From Oehlia diaphana (Eukaryota > Glomeromycota > Glomeromycetes > Glomerales > Glomeraceae): a DNA stretch of 11,704 nt. Below, one piece after another: positions 1-6,388 of the stretch. A program made the translations under genes and the position numbers. Every line of letters starts with the position of its first letter. Positions within the stretch are counted from its first letter, which is position 1. The stretch is taken from positions 8,244 to 19,947 of the forward strand of contig QZLH01001925.1 in NCBI GenBank assembly GCA_003833135.1, written 5' to 3'. Below the pieces are notes generated by a model. That model saw only the letters and a program-made list of their open reading frames with translations, was not told the DNA's origin and made no database searches.

Positions 1-10
1 CGTAAAAAAT

Positions 11-185
11 AAAATTGCTTTTTTTGGAATTTTGTGTAACATACATATTTCTGCTGAATTAATAGACCTTTAATTCCAGCCGGAATTAAATGATCTGCAT
101 GAAAATTGCCTTTTTTGGAAATTTGTGTAACTCAAAGTTTCAATTTTCGTGGATAATAAAATTTCCTTTTTGGAATTTTGTGTAA
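11..185. repeat. three copies of a ~28-bp AT-rich repeat
   Basis: Three near-identical copies lie at about 11-40, 102-130 and 158-185. Each reads roughly AAAATTGC, then a T run, then GGAATTTTGTGTAA. Spacing is uneven (about 91 and 56 bp), so this is a cluster rather than a strict tandem array. No coding frame crosses it. It may be the inner part of a repeat or element that continues beyond the left edge of the window. Confidence 0.7.
70..89. repeat. 20-bp inverted repeat between two copies of the 28-bp repeat
   Basis: TTAATTCC and GGAATTAA form a perfect 8-bp stem around a 4-nt AGCC loop. A related but less symmetric sequence, with a GGCCGG centre, occurs at about 4560-4580, which hints that both belong to one dispersed repeat family. 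Function unknown. Confidence 0.6.
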
Positions 186-359
186 TGTCACGTGATATTG
201 CGGCGTCAATCGGCCCCATTGGCCCGCCGCAGCGCGGTTCGGCTTGGTTTGACTTGAGTTTTCAAGTCGATTCGGTTCGGCTTGGTTCGGCTTAACTTTT
301 TATCAGCGCGGCTTGACTTTAGCTTCAAGTCGAACCAAACCGGGCTGATAACAACACTA
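186..359. mobile_element. GC-rich hairpin block ending in a hAT-like terminus (partial MITE)
   Basis: This stretch is far richer in G and C than its surroundings. GCGGCG at 200-205 faces CGCCGC at 225-230. A repeated CGGCTTGGTT motif fills 231-285. At 301-350 the block opens with TATCAGCGCGG and closes with CCGGGCTGATA, an 11-bp inverted pair with one mismatch. The right end read on the minus strand begins TAGTGTTGTTATCAG; TAGTG fits the YARNG start known for hAT terminal repeats. It abuts exactly the point where the neighbouring transposase homology stops. I see no matching left terminus or clear target duplication, so the element may be truncated or extend off the window. Confidence 0.45.
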
Positions 360-360
360 C

Positions 361-951
361 CATTTTCCAATAAAGTCCAGTTTCATCAATGTTGAAAATA
401 TCATCAGGTGAATATTCTTTAAGAATATTTTGAAGATCTTTACACATCTCATTCAAATCTTCTTCTGAAGGAGCGCTTGCTGCTTCTCCATGTTTTACAT
501 AAGATTCAAGATTGTGGCACTTTTTAAAACCTGCTACCCATCCATCAGATCCTTTAAAGTCTTGTACATCAAGTAATGCTGCAAAATCACATGCTTTTTG
601 TGCCAATAATTCGCCACTAATAGTAATATTATTATCAATGGCTTTTTCAACCCAAAAGCTCAAAGCTTCATCAACTTGTGGAAAATTTGGTTTGACTTGT
701 TTTTTAAGTGAAGCTTCATAAGAATCCAATTTTAAAGCCAACCATTTTTCACTTTCTTTTAAAATATCAGATATCATTCCTTGTGAAACATCATATTCTT
801 TAGCAAGTTCTTTATTTTTAGGTGTTGGTTTCTGCAACTTTATTAGACAAACTTCTTGTTTTTGAGCACCTGTAAGAGAGGCTCTGGTTCGTTTTATATA
901 AGAAGCTTTCTCTTTACCTTTAGAAGTTTTTTGTCTTTTTTCTTGAGGCAT
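361..951 (-). pseudogene. pogo/Tigger (CENP-B-like) transposase, 3'-truncated fragment
   Basis: The N-terminal 197 residues of a Tc1/mariner-superfamily pogo/Tigger transposase, which would bind the element's ends and cut at TA sites. The ATG at 951 starts MPQEKRQKTSKGKEK. Residues about 24-70 form a Psq/CENP-B N-type helix-turn-helix (ELAKEYDVSQGMISDIL). Residues about 85-150 form a second CENP-B-type helix-turn-helix (SFWVEKAI, then GSDGWVAGFKK). NIDETG at 187-192 carries the first catalytic Asp (D189). Homology ends at WKM, codon 197; the remaining frame to 325 reads into the GC-rich block and is not transposase. The second and third catalytic acids are missing, so it cannot be active. TTTCAG sits directly before the ATG and could be the acceptor of a leader intron. 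Confidence 0.85.
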
Positions 952-1031
952 CTGAAATAAAATGATCAATTATCAAAAAAATTTCACACGATTGTTTAAT
1001 TTATAGCGTGAAACTTTCTATTAATGGAAAT

Positions 1032-1289
1032 TTCGTTATATCCCTTACATTTTAACGTGAAATTCGTTAAAAAAAAATTCATTACAGTCATTATAAAAAT
1101 TCGTTATAAAATAAATTCGTTAATTAAAGATTCATTTTATTAATAATTGTACGGATCTTCATCTTCGTTATACGCAATGGTAGGATTTACTATAAAAATT
1201 CGTTATTTTTAATTATTTTATTTAATAAAAAATTGGTACCACTCATGTGATTCACAATGGCGTAAAATTCGGAATACAGAAATTCGTTA
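1032..1289. repeat. subterminal TTCGTTA repeats of the pogo-like element
   Basis: Seven exact TTCGTTA copies (TAACGAA on the element's sense strand) occur at 1032, 1063, 1100, 1116, 1164, 1199 and 1283, with at least two one-base variants between them (about 1078 and 1131). The last copy lies inside the terminal repeat. Repeated short motifs near the ends of DNA transposons are usually transposase-binding sites. Here the natural partner would be the CENP-B-like N-terminus encoded next door. That role is inferred. Confidence 0.65.
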
Positions 1290-1334
1290 TAGAGAACTTT
1301 GACTGTAAAATCAATTTTTGTGGAACGGCTATCG

Positions 1335-1344
1335 CCAAAAAAGG
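1335..1344. repeat. MULE-1 target-site duplication, left copy
   Basis: CCAAAAAAGG lies immediately outside the left terminal repeat and matches 4483-4492 perfectly. Ten bases is within the 8-11 bp range of Mutator-like elements. The G run spanning the junction allows a one- or two-base shift, but this placement gives perfect duplications and symmetric termini beginning GGGGCGTC. Confidence 0.85.
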
Positions 1345-1487
1345 GGGGCGTCTAAAGCGGGGCAGAATCACGTGACTGACGTGATGATCGTGATTGGTCC
1401 GTGAGGATAACAATCATAATTGGTCAAAAAGTAATCAGCGTCGCGCATTTATTTATTATGATAAGCATATGATAATACGTTGATAAA
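1345..1487 (+). repeat. MULE-1 left terminal inverted repeat (143 bp)
   Basis: It begins GGGGCGTCTAAAGCGGGGC and ends ACGTTGATAAA. It matches the reverse complement of 4340-4482 without gaps. The three differences are transitions at 1377 (T here, C in the partner), 1383 (G against A) and 1400 (C against T). Two of the three are CpG-to-TpG changes. Confidence 0.93.
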
Positions 1488-2309
1488 AAAATTTTCTTTT
1501 AAAAAATAAAAACTATTTTTAAACTAAAATAATCTCGTTAGTTTTTCATTTATAAAAAACCTGTATTAAAAAATTATGTGATAATTTATAAAGTATTAAA
1601 AAAAAATAGATAGAAAACACTTTTTTATCGAATTGTATTACCTCTCATTTTTATAAAAAACCATGCATTAAAAAATCATGGTTAATTTTAAGGTATTTCG
1701 AAAAAAATTCAATATAAAAAGTCTATTTATTTATATCAAATTGCAAAATAATTGGGTTTATGGAGGCCTCTAACGTAGTTATAAAAGACTCTGTTCTCCT
1801 AACATCACCCATCTCTTCAACCCTCCAGTATTTATCACGGATCCTTTCAGTTAATTCAGCCACGGTAATCCTTCTATTTTCAGCCTCTTTCTGTTTTTCG
1901 GTCTGCACAACTTCTATCACTAATTCGCGACTTTCATATATTTCATAGCCGCTCTCTTCAAACATTACCTGAAACATTCTCCATACATCAGCAGTTAATA
2001 ACTTTGTACTGCCATACATATGTTCGTGAAATATATGCTTGCATGGAAGTAAGTATCGATTTCAGAACAAACAGTGACAATCAAGTGAAGTTAATCCTGG
2101 TGCACTTTTACCTTTCTCAAGTCTATCCATTACAGCACAAGCTTCTTTAACGATTAGACGTTGAAATGGAAAAGGGAACTTATTGATTTCTTTTATAATA
2201 TCACTTTCTATACCATGAACAGATATTTTCTTGGTGCGAAATTCAAAGGCAGCTTTTTCAGAATCAGAACGTTTCTTACAATCAATATTGACGATATTTT
2301 GCATGGCAC

Positions 2310-2462
2310 CTTAAGCAAATAGTTAATGAAATGAATGGATGAGTGACATAATAAATACGAACAAATGGATGACAGGAAGTGAGTGAATGAATTAATTAAA
2401 TGAATTAAAGGAAAATGAATGAAGGAAAGAATGAAAAAAAGACTGCAGAAAATGATATGTAC
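2310..2462 (-). other. predicted intron in the MULE-1 transposase (153 nt)
   Basis: On the minus strand the donor is G|GTACAT at 2462 and the acceptor is CTTAAG at 2310, with CATTAAC about 10 nt upstream of the AG as a plausible branch sequence. Removal joins TTT-G to GT-GCC and keeps the frame. Without splicing the frame reads a low-complexity tail (HFLQSFFHSFLHSF) and stops. The interior is dominated by degenerate ATTC/CATT tetranucleotides, so the intron has probably grown by microsatellite slippage. Confidence 0.8.
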
Positions 2463-3653
2463 CAAATAAACCGTATTTTGGAGATGAAAATCCTTTTAAT
2501 TCACTATGATAGGATTCCAACGGATTTGTAGAGGTAACTTGCAAAAGAAGTGGAGAATATTGGTGGGCCCACAGCGCCCACTTTTGTGTATTTTTCATGT
2601 AATTTCTCTTGATATAATTTTGAATAGCAGGTACAGAACAGTTGTTAATTGCGTCTTGAATAAGTTGTTCGCAACCAATCCTCGTTCTTTTATACATCGC
2701 CGCAATCATAGTGTTACGGGTATTTTTATCATAAATTCTTGTCATCCATGTTCTCATAATGTGGACGACACAAAGAATTATTTCACACTCTTGTTCACCA
2801 GCGGTTATACCAGGAAATGCTTTTTTGATACTTTTAGCCTCAATACTACTTTGATCAGAGAGAATATAACGAGGGGACCAACGACAATAATTTTCACGAA
2901 TTATTTTTAATGCTTTTGAAATAGTGTCACCATCTTCACTGCTCACAAAGAAGTGAGCATCTACATCCCAACATCCATAAGTATCACGGATATACAAGGT
3001 AAATAAACGCCAATCATATCTGTTTGTTTTATGAGTTGAATCAATTAGCGTTAACCATCCATAATGCTCAAGTTTTTTGAGTTGTTCGGGATGTGCAAAT
3101 ACGATACCCTTAGTTGACTGGCGAGTAACACTATAATTTTCAACTTGATATTCCTTTTCTATTAAATAGGACACGCATTGTGAAATATCTGATGTTAAAT
3201 CAGAATCGCCAATAAGGTGTGTTTCCATAGGTCCTCGAATTTTATATTTAATATTAGTTACTTCTTTGCGTTTCAGCTCATTTACATTTGCACCAAGGCC
3301 TAACTCTTTTGTTGCATATTCTTTAACAGCGGAAGTGATTGCAGGAGGTGAATAATTTTTTGCTGCTTCTTTTTCCACTAAGGTTCGGATTGCTTGAGAA
3401 CTTTTGATCCTATCATTCTCTAATAATAGATGTGTATGGTTGGGAGAATCTTTATAACGTTCAATTTTAACTATTTTCAACGAAGCTAACCATGAAACTT
3501 TAATTTTAGCATGGCATAATTCAGGTGGTCGTATTTTTGTTATTCGGCATTTTTCGTTAGGGATATTTTCCTTTTGTCGTGTACTTGATTCCCAGAACTT
3601 TGCAAAACGGCATGCAAAAGTTTTCCAAACATCACCATTTACATGTTTATATG

Positions 3654-3661
3654 AATTTCAC
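3654..3661. repeat. MITE target-site duplication, left copy
   Basis: AATTTCAC, repeated at 3876-3883. It contains TCA, the complement of the premature TGA in the transposase frame, so both duplicates carry that stop. Eight bases is the hAT-type duplication length. Confidence 0.8.
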
Positions 3662-3875
3662 TAAGGTTGCTTGCCGAAACCTTCTTAATAACTGCCGAAA
3701 CCTATACGGAAAATGCCGAAACTATATTAAATCATATTAAAAATCCTGCCGAAACTTTGCCGAAACCCCCATTTGCCGAAACTGCCGAAACCCTGCCGAA
3801 ACTATAGTAAACATATAGTAAAATCTTGCCGAAATTTATCGCAGGATTTTGGAGAGGTTTTGGCAAGCAACCTTA
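3662..3875. mobile_element. hAT-type MITE (214 bp) inside the MULE-1 transposase
   Basis: Terminal inverted repeats start TAAGGTTGCTTGCC at 3662 and mirror 3862-3875 exactly. With one mismatch the match continues to about 20 bp (CGAAACC against CAAAACC). TAAGG fits the YARNG start of hAT termini, and the flanks are 8-bp duplications AATTTCAC. There is no coding capacity, so it would need a transposase in trans. Nine TGCCGAAA motifs fill the interior. A plus-strand open frame beginning inside it and running to 4075 is antisense to the MULE gene and not a real gene. Confidence 0.85.
3672..3834 (+). repeat. nine TGCCGAAA motifs within the MITE
   Basis: Exact copies start at 3672, 3693, 3714, 3747, 3758, 3774, 3783, 3794 and 3827, all in one orientation, usually followed by CC or CT. 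The first is part of the terminal repeat. Clustered subterminal motifs are typical binding sites of hAT transposases. The one-sided distribution (dense to the left, absent near the right end) makes the two ends unequal. Confidence 0.75.
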
Positions 3876-3883
3876 AATTTCAC
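3876..3883. repeat. MITE target-site duplication, right copy
   Basis: AATTTCAC, identical to 3654-3661. A ninth base (T) also follows here and precedes the left terminus, but placing it inside the element gives symmetric termini and an 8-bp duplication. Confidence 0.8.
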
Positions 3884-4339
3884 TTTGTCCAAATGTTTGA
3901 AACTAATGGCCACCAATTTTCATTGAAATCATCTATTGGAATTTCTAAAGGGGAGTCTACATTAAAGAGAAAATTACGCTTTTCATCTGGAGTTAAGTTT
4001 GCTGTAGGCCTAACAACCAAAGAGTTGGCAGCTGGAAAAAAAGCAGACATAATTTTCCTAGTTTTCCTGAAATAAGATGAAATATAAACTATTAAAATTT
4101 CAAGAAGAGATTGAAAGGAAGGAGTAGTTTAAGAAGGAGTTAAATAAAATAAATAAATGAAAAATCTTACTAAAAGTCAATAACAAGTATTGAAATTTGT
4201 TTTGTTTTTGTGAAATGTTTTTTGCAGGCTAAAAAATTGTTCTTAGCGAAGTGTATTTAACAAAGGAAACGAAGTTTAAAAGTAATTTTTATTTGTTTTT
4301 TCGCGAAGAGTATTTTATTATAACGTGTTAAAAAAAACC

Positions 4340-4482
4340 TTTATCAACGTATTATCATATGCTTATCATAATAAATAAATGCGCGACGCTGATTACTTTT
4401 TGACCAATTATGATTGTTATCCTCACAGACCAATCACGATCATTACGTCGGTCACGTGATTCTGCCCCGCTTTAGACGCCCC
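4340..4482 (-). repeat. MULE-1 right terminal inverted repeat (143 bp)
   Basis: Reverse complement of 1345-1487 with three transitions and no gaps. The transposase start lies 290 bp inside it, so the transposase promoter is expected in or next to this repeat. I see no specific promoter motif. Confidence 0.93.
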
Positions 4483-4492
4483 CCAAAAAAGG
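4483..4492. repeat. MULE-1 target-site duplication, right copy
   Basis: CCAAAAAAGG, matching 1335-1344 perfectly. The empty site would have read ATCG-CCAAAAAAGG-AAAGATCTGC. Confidence 0.85.
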
Positions 4493-4508
4493 AAAGATCT
4501 GCATTTCC

Positions 4509-4612
4509 GTTTAGCTGAAATGATTTTTGGCTGAAATTACAGATTTAACTGAAATTACATTAATTTCGGCCGGAATTGTATTTTGGAATTCAGAATTCAG
4601 ATTTCAGATTTT
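4509..4612. repeat. degenerate ~19-bp repeats with CTGAAAT core, then inverted copies
   Basis: Successive units TTTAGCTGAAATGATT, TTTGGCTGAAATTACAGA and TTTAACTGAAATTACATT begin at about 4510, 4526 and 4544. A GGCCGGAATT unit follows at about 4567. From 4585 the core appears inverted as AATTCAG, AATTCAG and ATTTCAG. The two halves could therefore pair as a long imperfect hairpin. Possibly the end of a MITE or a decayed satellite. Confidence 0.55.
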
Positions 4613-4773
4613 AGGTGTGACCGCGTAATTTCAATTTTAAGGGGTAAATAATAATAAAATAATTAAAAAATTTTTTTTAAAAAAGTTTATATGTAAATTA
4701 TGCATAAAATCATTTAATTATTACAGATATTATGCTAATTTAATACAAATTTTTTGAAAAAACTTAAAATTTT

Positions 4774-4803
4774 CCACCTTCCACCCCCATCCACCCACCC
4801 CTA
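4774..4803. other. C-rich strand-asymmetric tract
   Basis: A run built from CCAC, CCACCCCC and CCACCC blocks; the minus strand has G runs of four, three and five separated by short spacers plus several GG pairs. It stands out from the AT-rich background. A two-layer G-quadruplex is possible but there are not four GGG runs. Confidence 0.5.
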
Positions 4804-4992
4804 GGAAATTTGGTTCATTATATAATTTTTTTCTTTACATGAACACGTATACAAAATGCAAAAAAAACGTGACGCGTCTTATGTATTCCTAAAAATTAAA
4901 CTTACATGACATATAAACTTTTGTAATTTTACTTTTATAATTCATTACTTTTGTTTTAAATTTTTATAGTATTAAAAATTATGACTTTACAG

Positions 4993-5068
4993 CCTAATTA
5001 TAGCATTACGGCCTAATTACGGCATTATGGCATAATTACAGCATTACGGACTAATTACAGTATTACGA
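4993..5068 (+). repeat. four head-to-tail copies of a 19-bp repeat
   Basis: Units start at 4993, 5012, 5031 and 5050, exactly 19 bp apart, with consensus CCTAATTACRGCATTACGG. Inverted copies (GTAATGCTGTATGCCGTAAT) follow at about 5081-5102, so the array can fold back on itself. Confidence 0.85.
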
Positions 5069-5092
5069 AAAGTGTCATAACTGTAATGCTGT

Positions 5093-5112
5093 ATGCCGTA
5101 ATATTACGGCAT
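5093..5112. repeat. 20-bp perfect palindrome
   Basis: ATGCCGTAATATTACGGCAT is its own reverse complement. It sits at the turning point between the direct 19-bp units and their inverted copies, about 20 bp before MULE-2 homology begins. It may be the apex of a foldback element. Confidence 0.85.
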
Positions 5113-5132
5113 CAGCAAATCAATTACGGCTA

Positions 5133-5923
5133 ATATCTTTAATTGATAATAATTATAAGATTAGAATTGTGACAAGTGCTATCATTGAAGATGAGATATT
5201 AGACATTTATAGATGGATCTTTAATACTATACTTACTAAAATAGGAGTTTATCCCAGAGTTATCTTCACTGATTCATATTCTTCAATGATTCATTCAATT
5301 AAAGAGATTTATTCTAATACCCAGCACCTGCTGTGTATTTTCCATATTGATCTGAATCTCAGAGAAAAGCTTAAAGGAAAATTGGGTAGTCAGTTTGAGG
5401 AATTTTACCATAAGTTTTATGTATGTCGTAATTTTCTTTGTGAGGAACTATTTGAATGCAGATGGAATCAGTTAGTAAATCAATATCCAGCAGTAGCAAA
5501 ATATCTTTCTGAATTACTCTATGCTAAAAAGGAATCATAGGCAATTCCCTGGGTATACAAACAATTCACTACTGGAGCCCAAAACACACAACGAATTGAA
5601 TCAATTAATAAACATATACATGATAAAGTTGATCGAGCTACCTCATTATGTGATCTATTACATAGTATTAAAGATCATATTAAAAATAAAGAACATCTTA
5701 AAAAGTTTGAAATTGAACGAAATGCATTACTTAAAGTTGGAATGCTAATGTTAAATACGAAATTTTTTGGACAAATGGATGCTGTTATCAAAGACTTCTT
5801 AATGCCAGTAATGCTTGAAAAACAGCGATCACAAATAAATCAATCAGTATGCTATGATGCCAATCGGGTTATAGAATAGCAACAGTTAATGGAGGCAAGT
5901 AATTTTGATTTTTGTATTTCGTC
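5133..5923 (+). pseudogene. MULE-2 transposase relic, N-terminal-truncated central part
   Basis: Central part of a second, divergent MULE transposase. Recognisable homology begins near 5133 with ISLIDNNYKIRIVTSAIIEDE, upstream of the GTG at 5169 where an open frame could be called to start. The second catalytic Asp is in VIFTDSYSSM, the conserved C/H block is LLCIFHID, and the likely third acid is in TQRIESINKHI. The first catalytic Asp and the DNA-binding N-terminus are missing. The same frame runs through TAG at 5538-5540 (probably Trp in ES-W-AIPWVYKQF) and TAG at 5877-5879. It is then cut at 5923 by the insert whose far side is 9765. The fragment starts right after the 19-bp repeat/palindrome block. 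It cannot be functional. Confidence 0.85.
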
Positions 5924-5956
5924 CATACATCAGGAAGTTTTGGGCAGGTGTATAAT

Positions 5957-6089
5957 GTGTTAAACAACGCCATGTGTTGCTCAACGCCAAAAAGTGTTGA
6001 GCAACAAACCCTTTATAAACTGACGCCACTTAAAAATATTGAAAAATGCGTAGTTCAACACGTAAAATAATGGCAACGTGTTGAATAAC
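5957..6089. repeat. left subterminal GTGTTGANCAAC motifs
   Basis: Copies or near copies lie at 5957 (GTGTTAAACAAC), 5974 (GTGTTGCTCAAC), 5994 (GTGTTGAGCAAC), 6053 (inverted, GTTCAACAC) and 6078 (GTGTTGAATAAC). The core GTTGNNCAAC is palindromic, as expected for a site bound by a protein dimer. The right end of the insert carries the same motif. Confidence 0.65.
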
Positions 6090-6240
6090 GTGTATATTAG
6101 CATCAATTAATGCATTGATTAACAGTGTAAAAAAGTGTATATAGTGTTAATTAAAATGTATAATGTAAATTCTTTGTTAAAAATTATTAGCTGTTACTTA
6201 TTATCAATTGATTATTTAATCTAGTTATATTAAGAGAAAA

Positions 6241-6343
6241 TACAAAGTTTCGTAACTTTTAGTTATGAAATTTACTATCTACCCTACTAAATCTAAATTT
6301 AAAGCATACTACAAAGTTTCGTAACTAAAGTTACAAAACTTAG
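6241..6343. repeat. two copies of a foldback ACAAAGTTTCGTAAC unit
   Basis: ACAAAGTTTCGTAAC occurs at 6242 and 6311, each followed by an inverted TAGTTA or TAAAGTTAC arm that allows a short hairpin. On the minus strand the second copy reads AAGTTTTGTAAC...GTTACGAAACTTTGTAG, resembling the donor hairpins of the neighbouring array. These are probably the most decayed units at its downstream end. Confidence 0.55.
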
Positions 6344-6388
6344 TATCATCCAATCTCAAATTCAAAAGTTCTGATGTTTACAAGATGT

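Larger units (their letters stand above)
361..1305 (-). mobile_element. 5' half of a pogo/Tigger DNA transposon
   Basis: On the minus strand the element starts at 1305 with CAGTCAAAGTTCTC and continues to CTATAACGAATTTC, the CAGT-type terminus typical of pogo-like elements. It is followed on the plus strand by TA at 1306-1307, the expected target dinucleotide. The leader (952-1305) is AT-rich and full of TTCGTTA motifs. The transposase follows and stops at 361, where the GC-rich block begins. The second terminal repeat is not in the window. About 945 bp survive from an element that is normally two or more kb long. Confidence 0.75.
1723..4050 (-). pseudogene. MULE transposase with FAR1-like and SWIM zinc domains, interrupted by two stops and a MITE
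   Basis: Mutator-like transposase, originally about 650 residues. The ATG at 4050 opens MSAFFPAANSLVVRP. Codon 57 is TGA (3882-3880) where Trp is likely. A MITE with one duplicated 8-mer (3654-3875) follows, and the frame resumes at 3657. Residues about 73-133 carry C73, C105, H131 and H133, the spacing of a FAR1/WRKY-GCM1 zinc domain. The MULE catalytic domain has D263 (LIDSTHKT), D325 (ILSDQSS), C353/H356 (CVVH) and a likely third acid E438 (NPLESYH). Exon 1 ends at 2463 and exon 2 starts at 2309, re-forming KYGLFGAMQNIV in frame. The SWIM finger CxCx9CxH uses C533, C535, C545 and H547, and is broken by TGA at codon 538 (2064-2062). The frame ends QFDINK. Apart from the MITE I see no frameshift, so it is recently dead. 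An open frame from 3480 exists but begins mid-protein at a TTG. Confidence 0.9.
1345..4482 (-). mobile_element. MULE-1: structurally complete Mutator-like element (3138 bp)
   Basis: A full Mutator-like DNA transposon bounded by long terminal inverted repeats and a perfect 10-bp target duplication. It holds one transposase gene on the minus strand (start at 4050, stop at 1723), a leader of about 290 bp and a trailer of about 235 bp, both AT-rich and without other genes. It is disabled by two premature stops and by a MITE inside the coding region. The ends differ at only 3 of 143 positions, so insertion looks fairly recent and the termini could still be mobilised by a related transposase. It is inserted 39 bp beyond the terminus of the pogo-like element. 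Confidence 0.9.
4485..5132. other. AT-rich gene-free stretch between MULE-1 and the MULE-2 relic
   Basis: No open frame of note and no recognisable protein homology on either strand. It holds the approximately 19-bp CTGAAAT repeats (4509-4612), a C-rich tract (4774-4803), a strict 19-bp tandem repeat (4993-5068) and a 20-bp palindrome (5093-5112). The rest is A- and T-rich without visible structure. Confidence 0.7.

Noticed and set aside
512..721. 69-codon plus-strand frame
   Set aside because: Antisense shadow of the pogo-like transposase.
1760..1948. 62-codon plus-strand frame
   Set aside because: Antisense to the C-terminus of the MULE-1 transposase.
2208..2465. 85-codon minus-strand frame rich in Phe, Ser and His
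   Set aside because: It is mostly translation of the microsatellite-like intron, and overlaps exon 2 in another frame.
2506..2910. 134-codon plus-strand open frame
   Set aside because: It is antisense to the MULE-1 catalytic core, which has clear family motifs on the other strand.
3773..4075. 100-codon plus-strand open frame
   Set aside because: It starts in the MITE repeats and runs antisense to the transposase N-terminus; its first residues are just the TGCCGAAA motif translated.
5521..5748. 75-codon plus-strand frame
   Set aside because: It overlaps the MULE-2 relic in another frame; the family-like frame is the one that reads through TAG at 5538.
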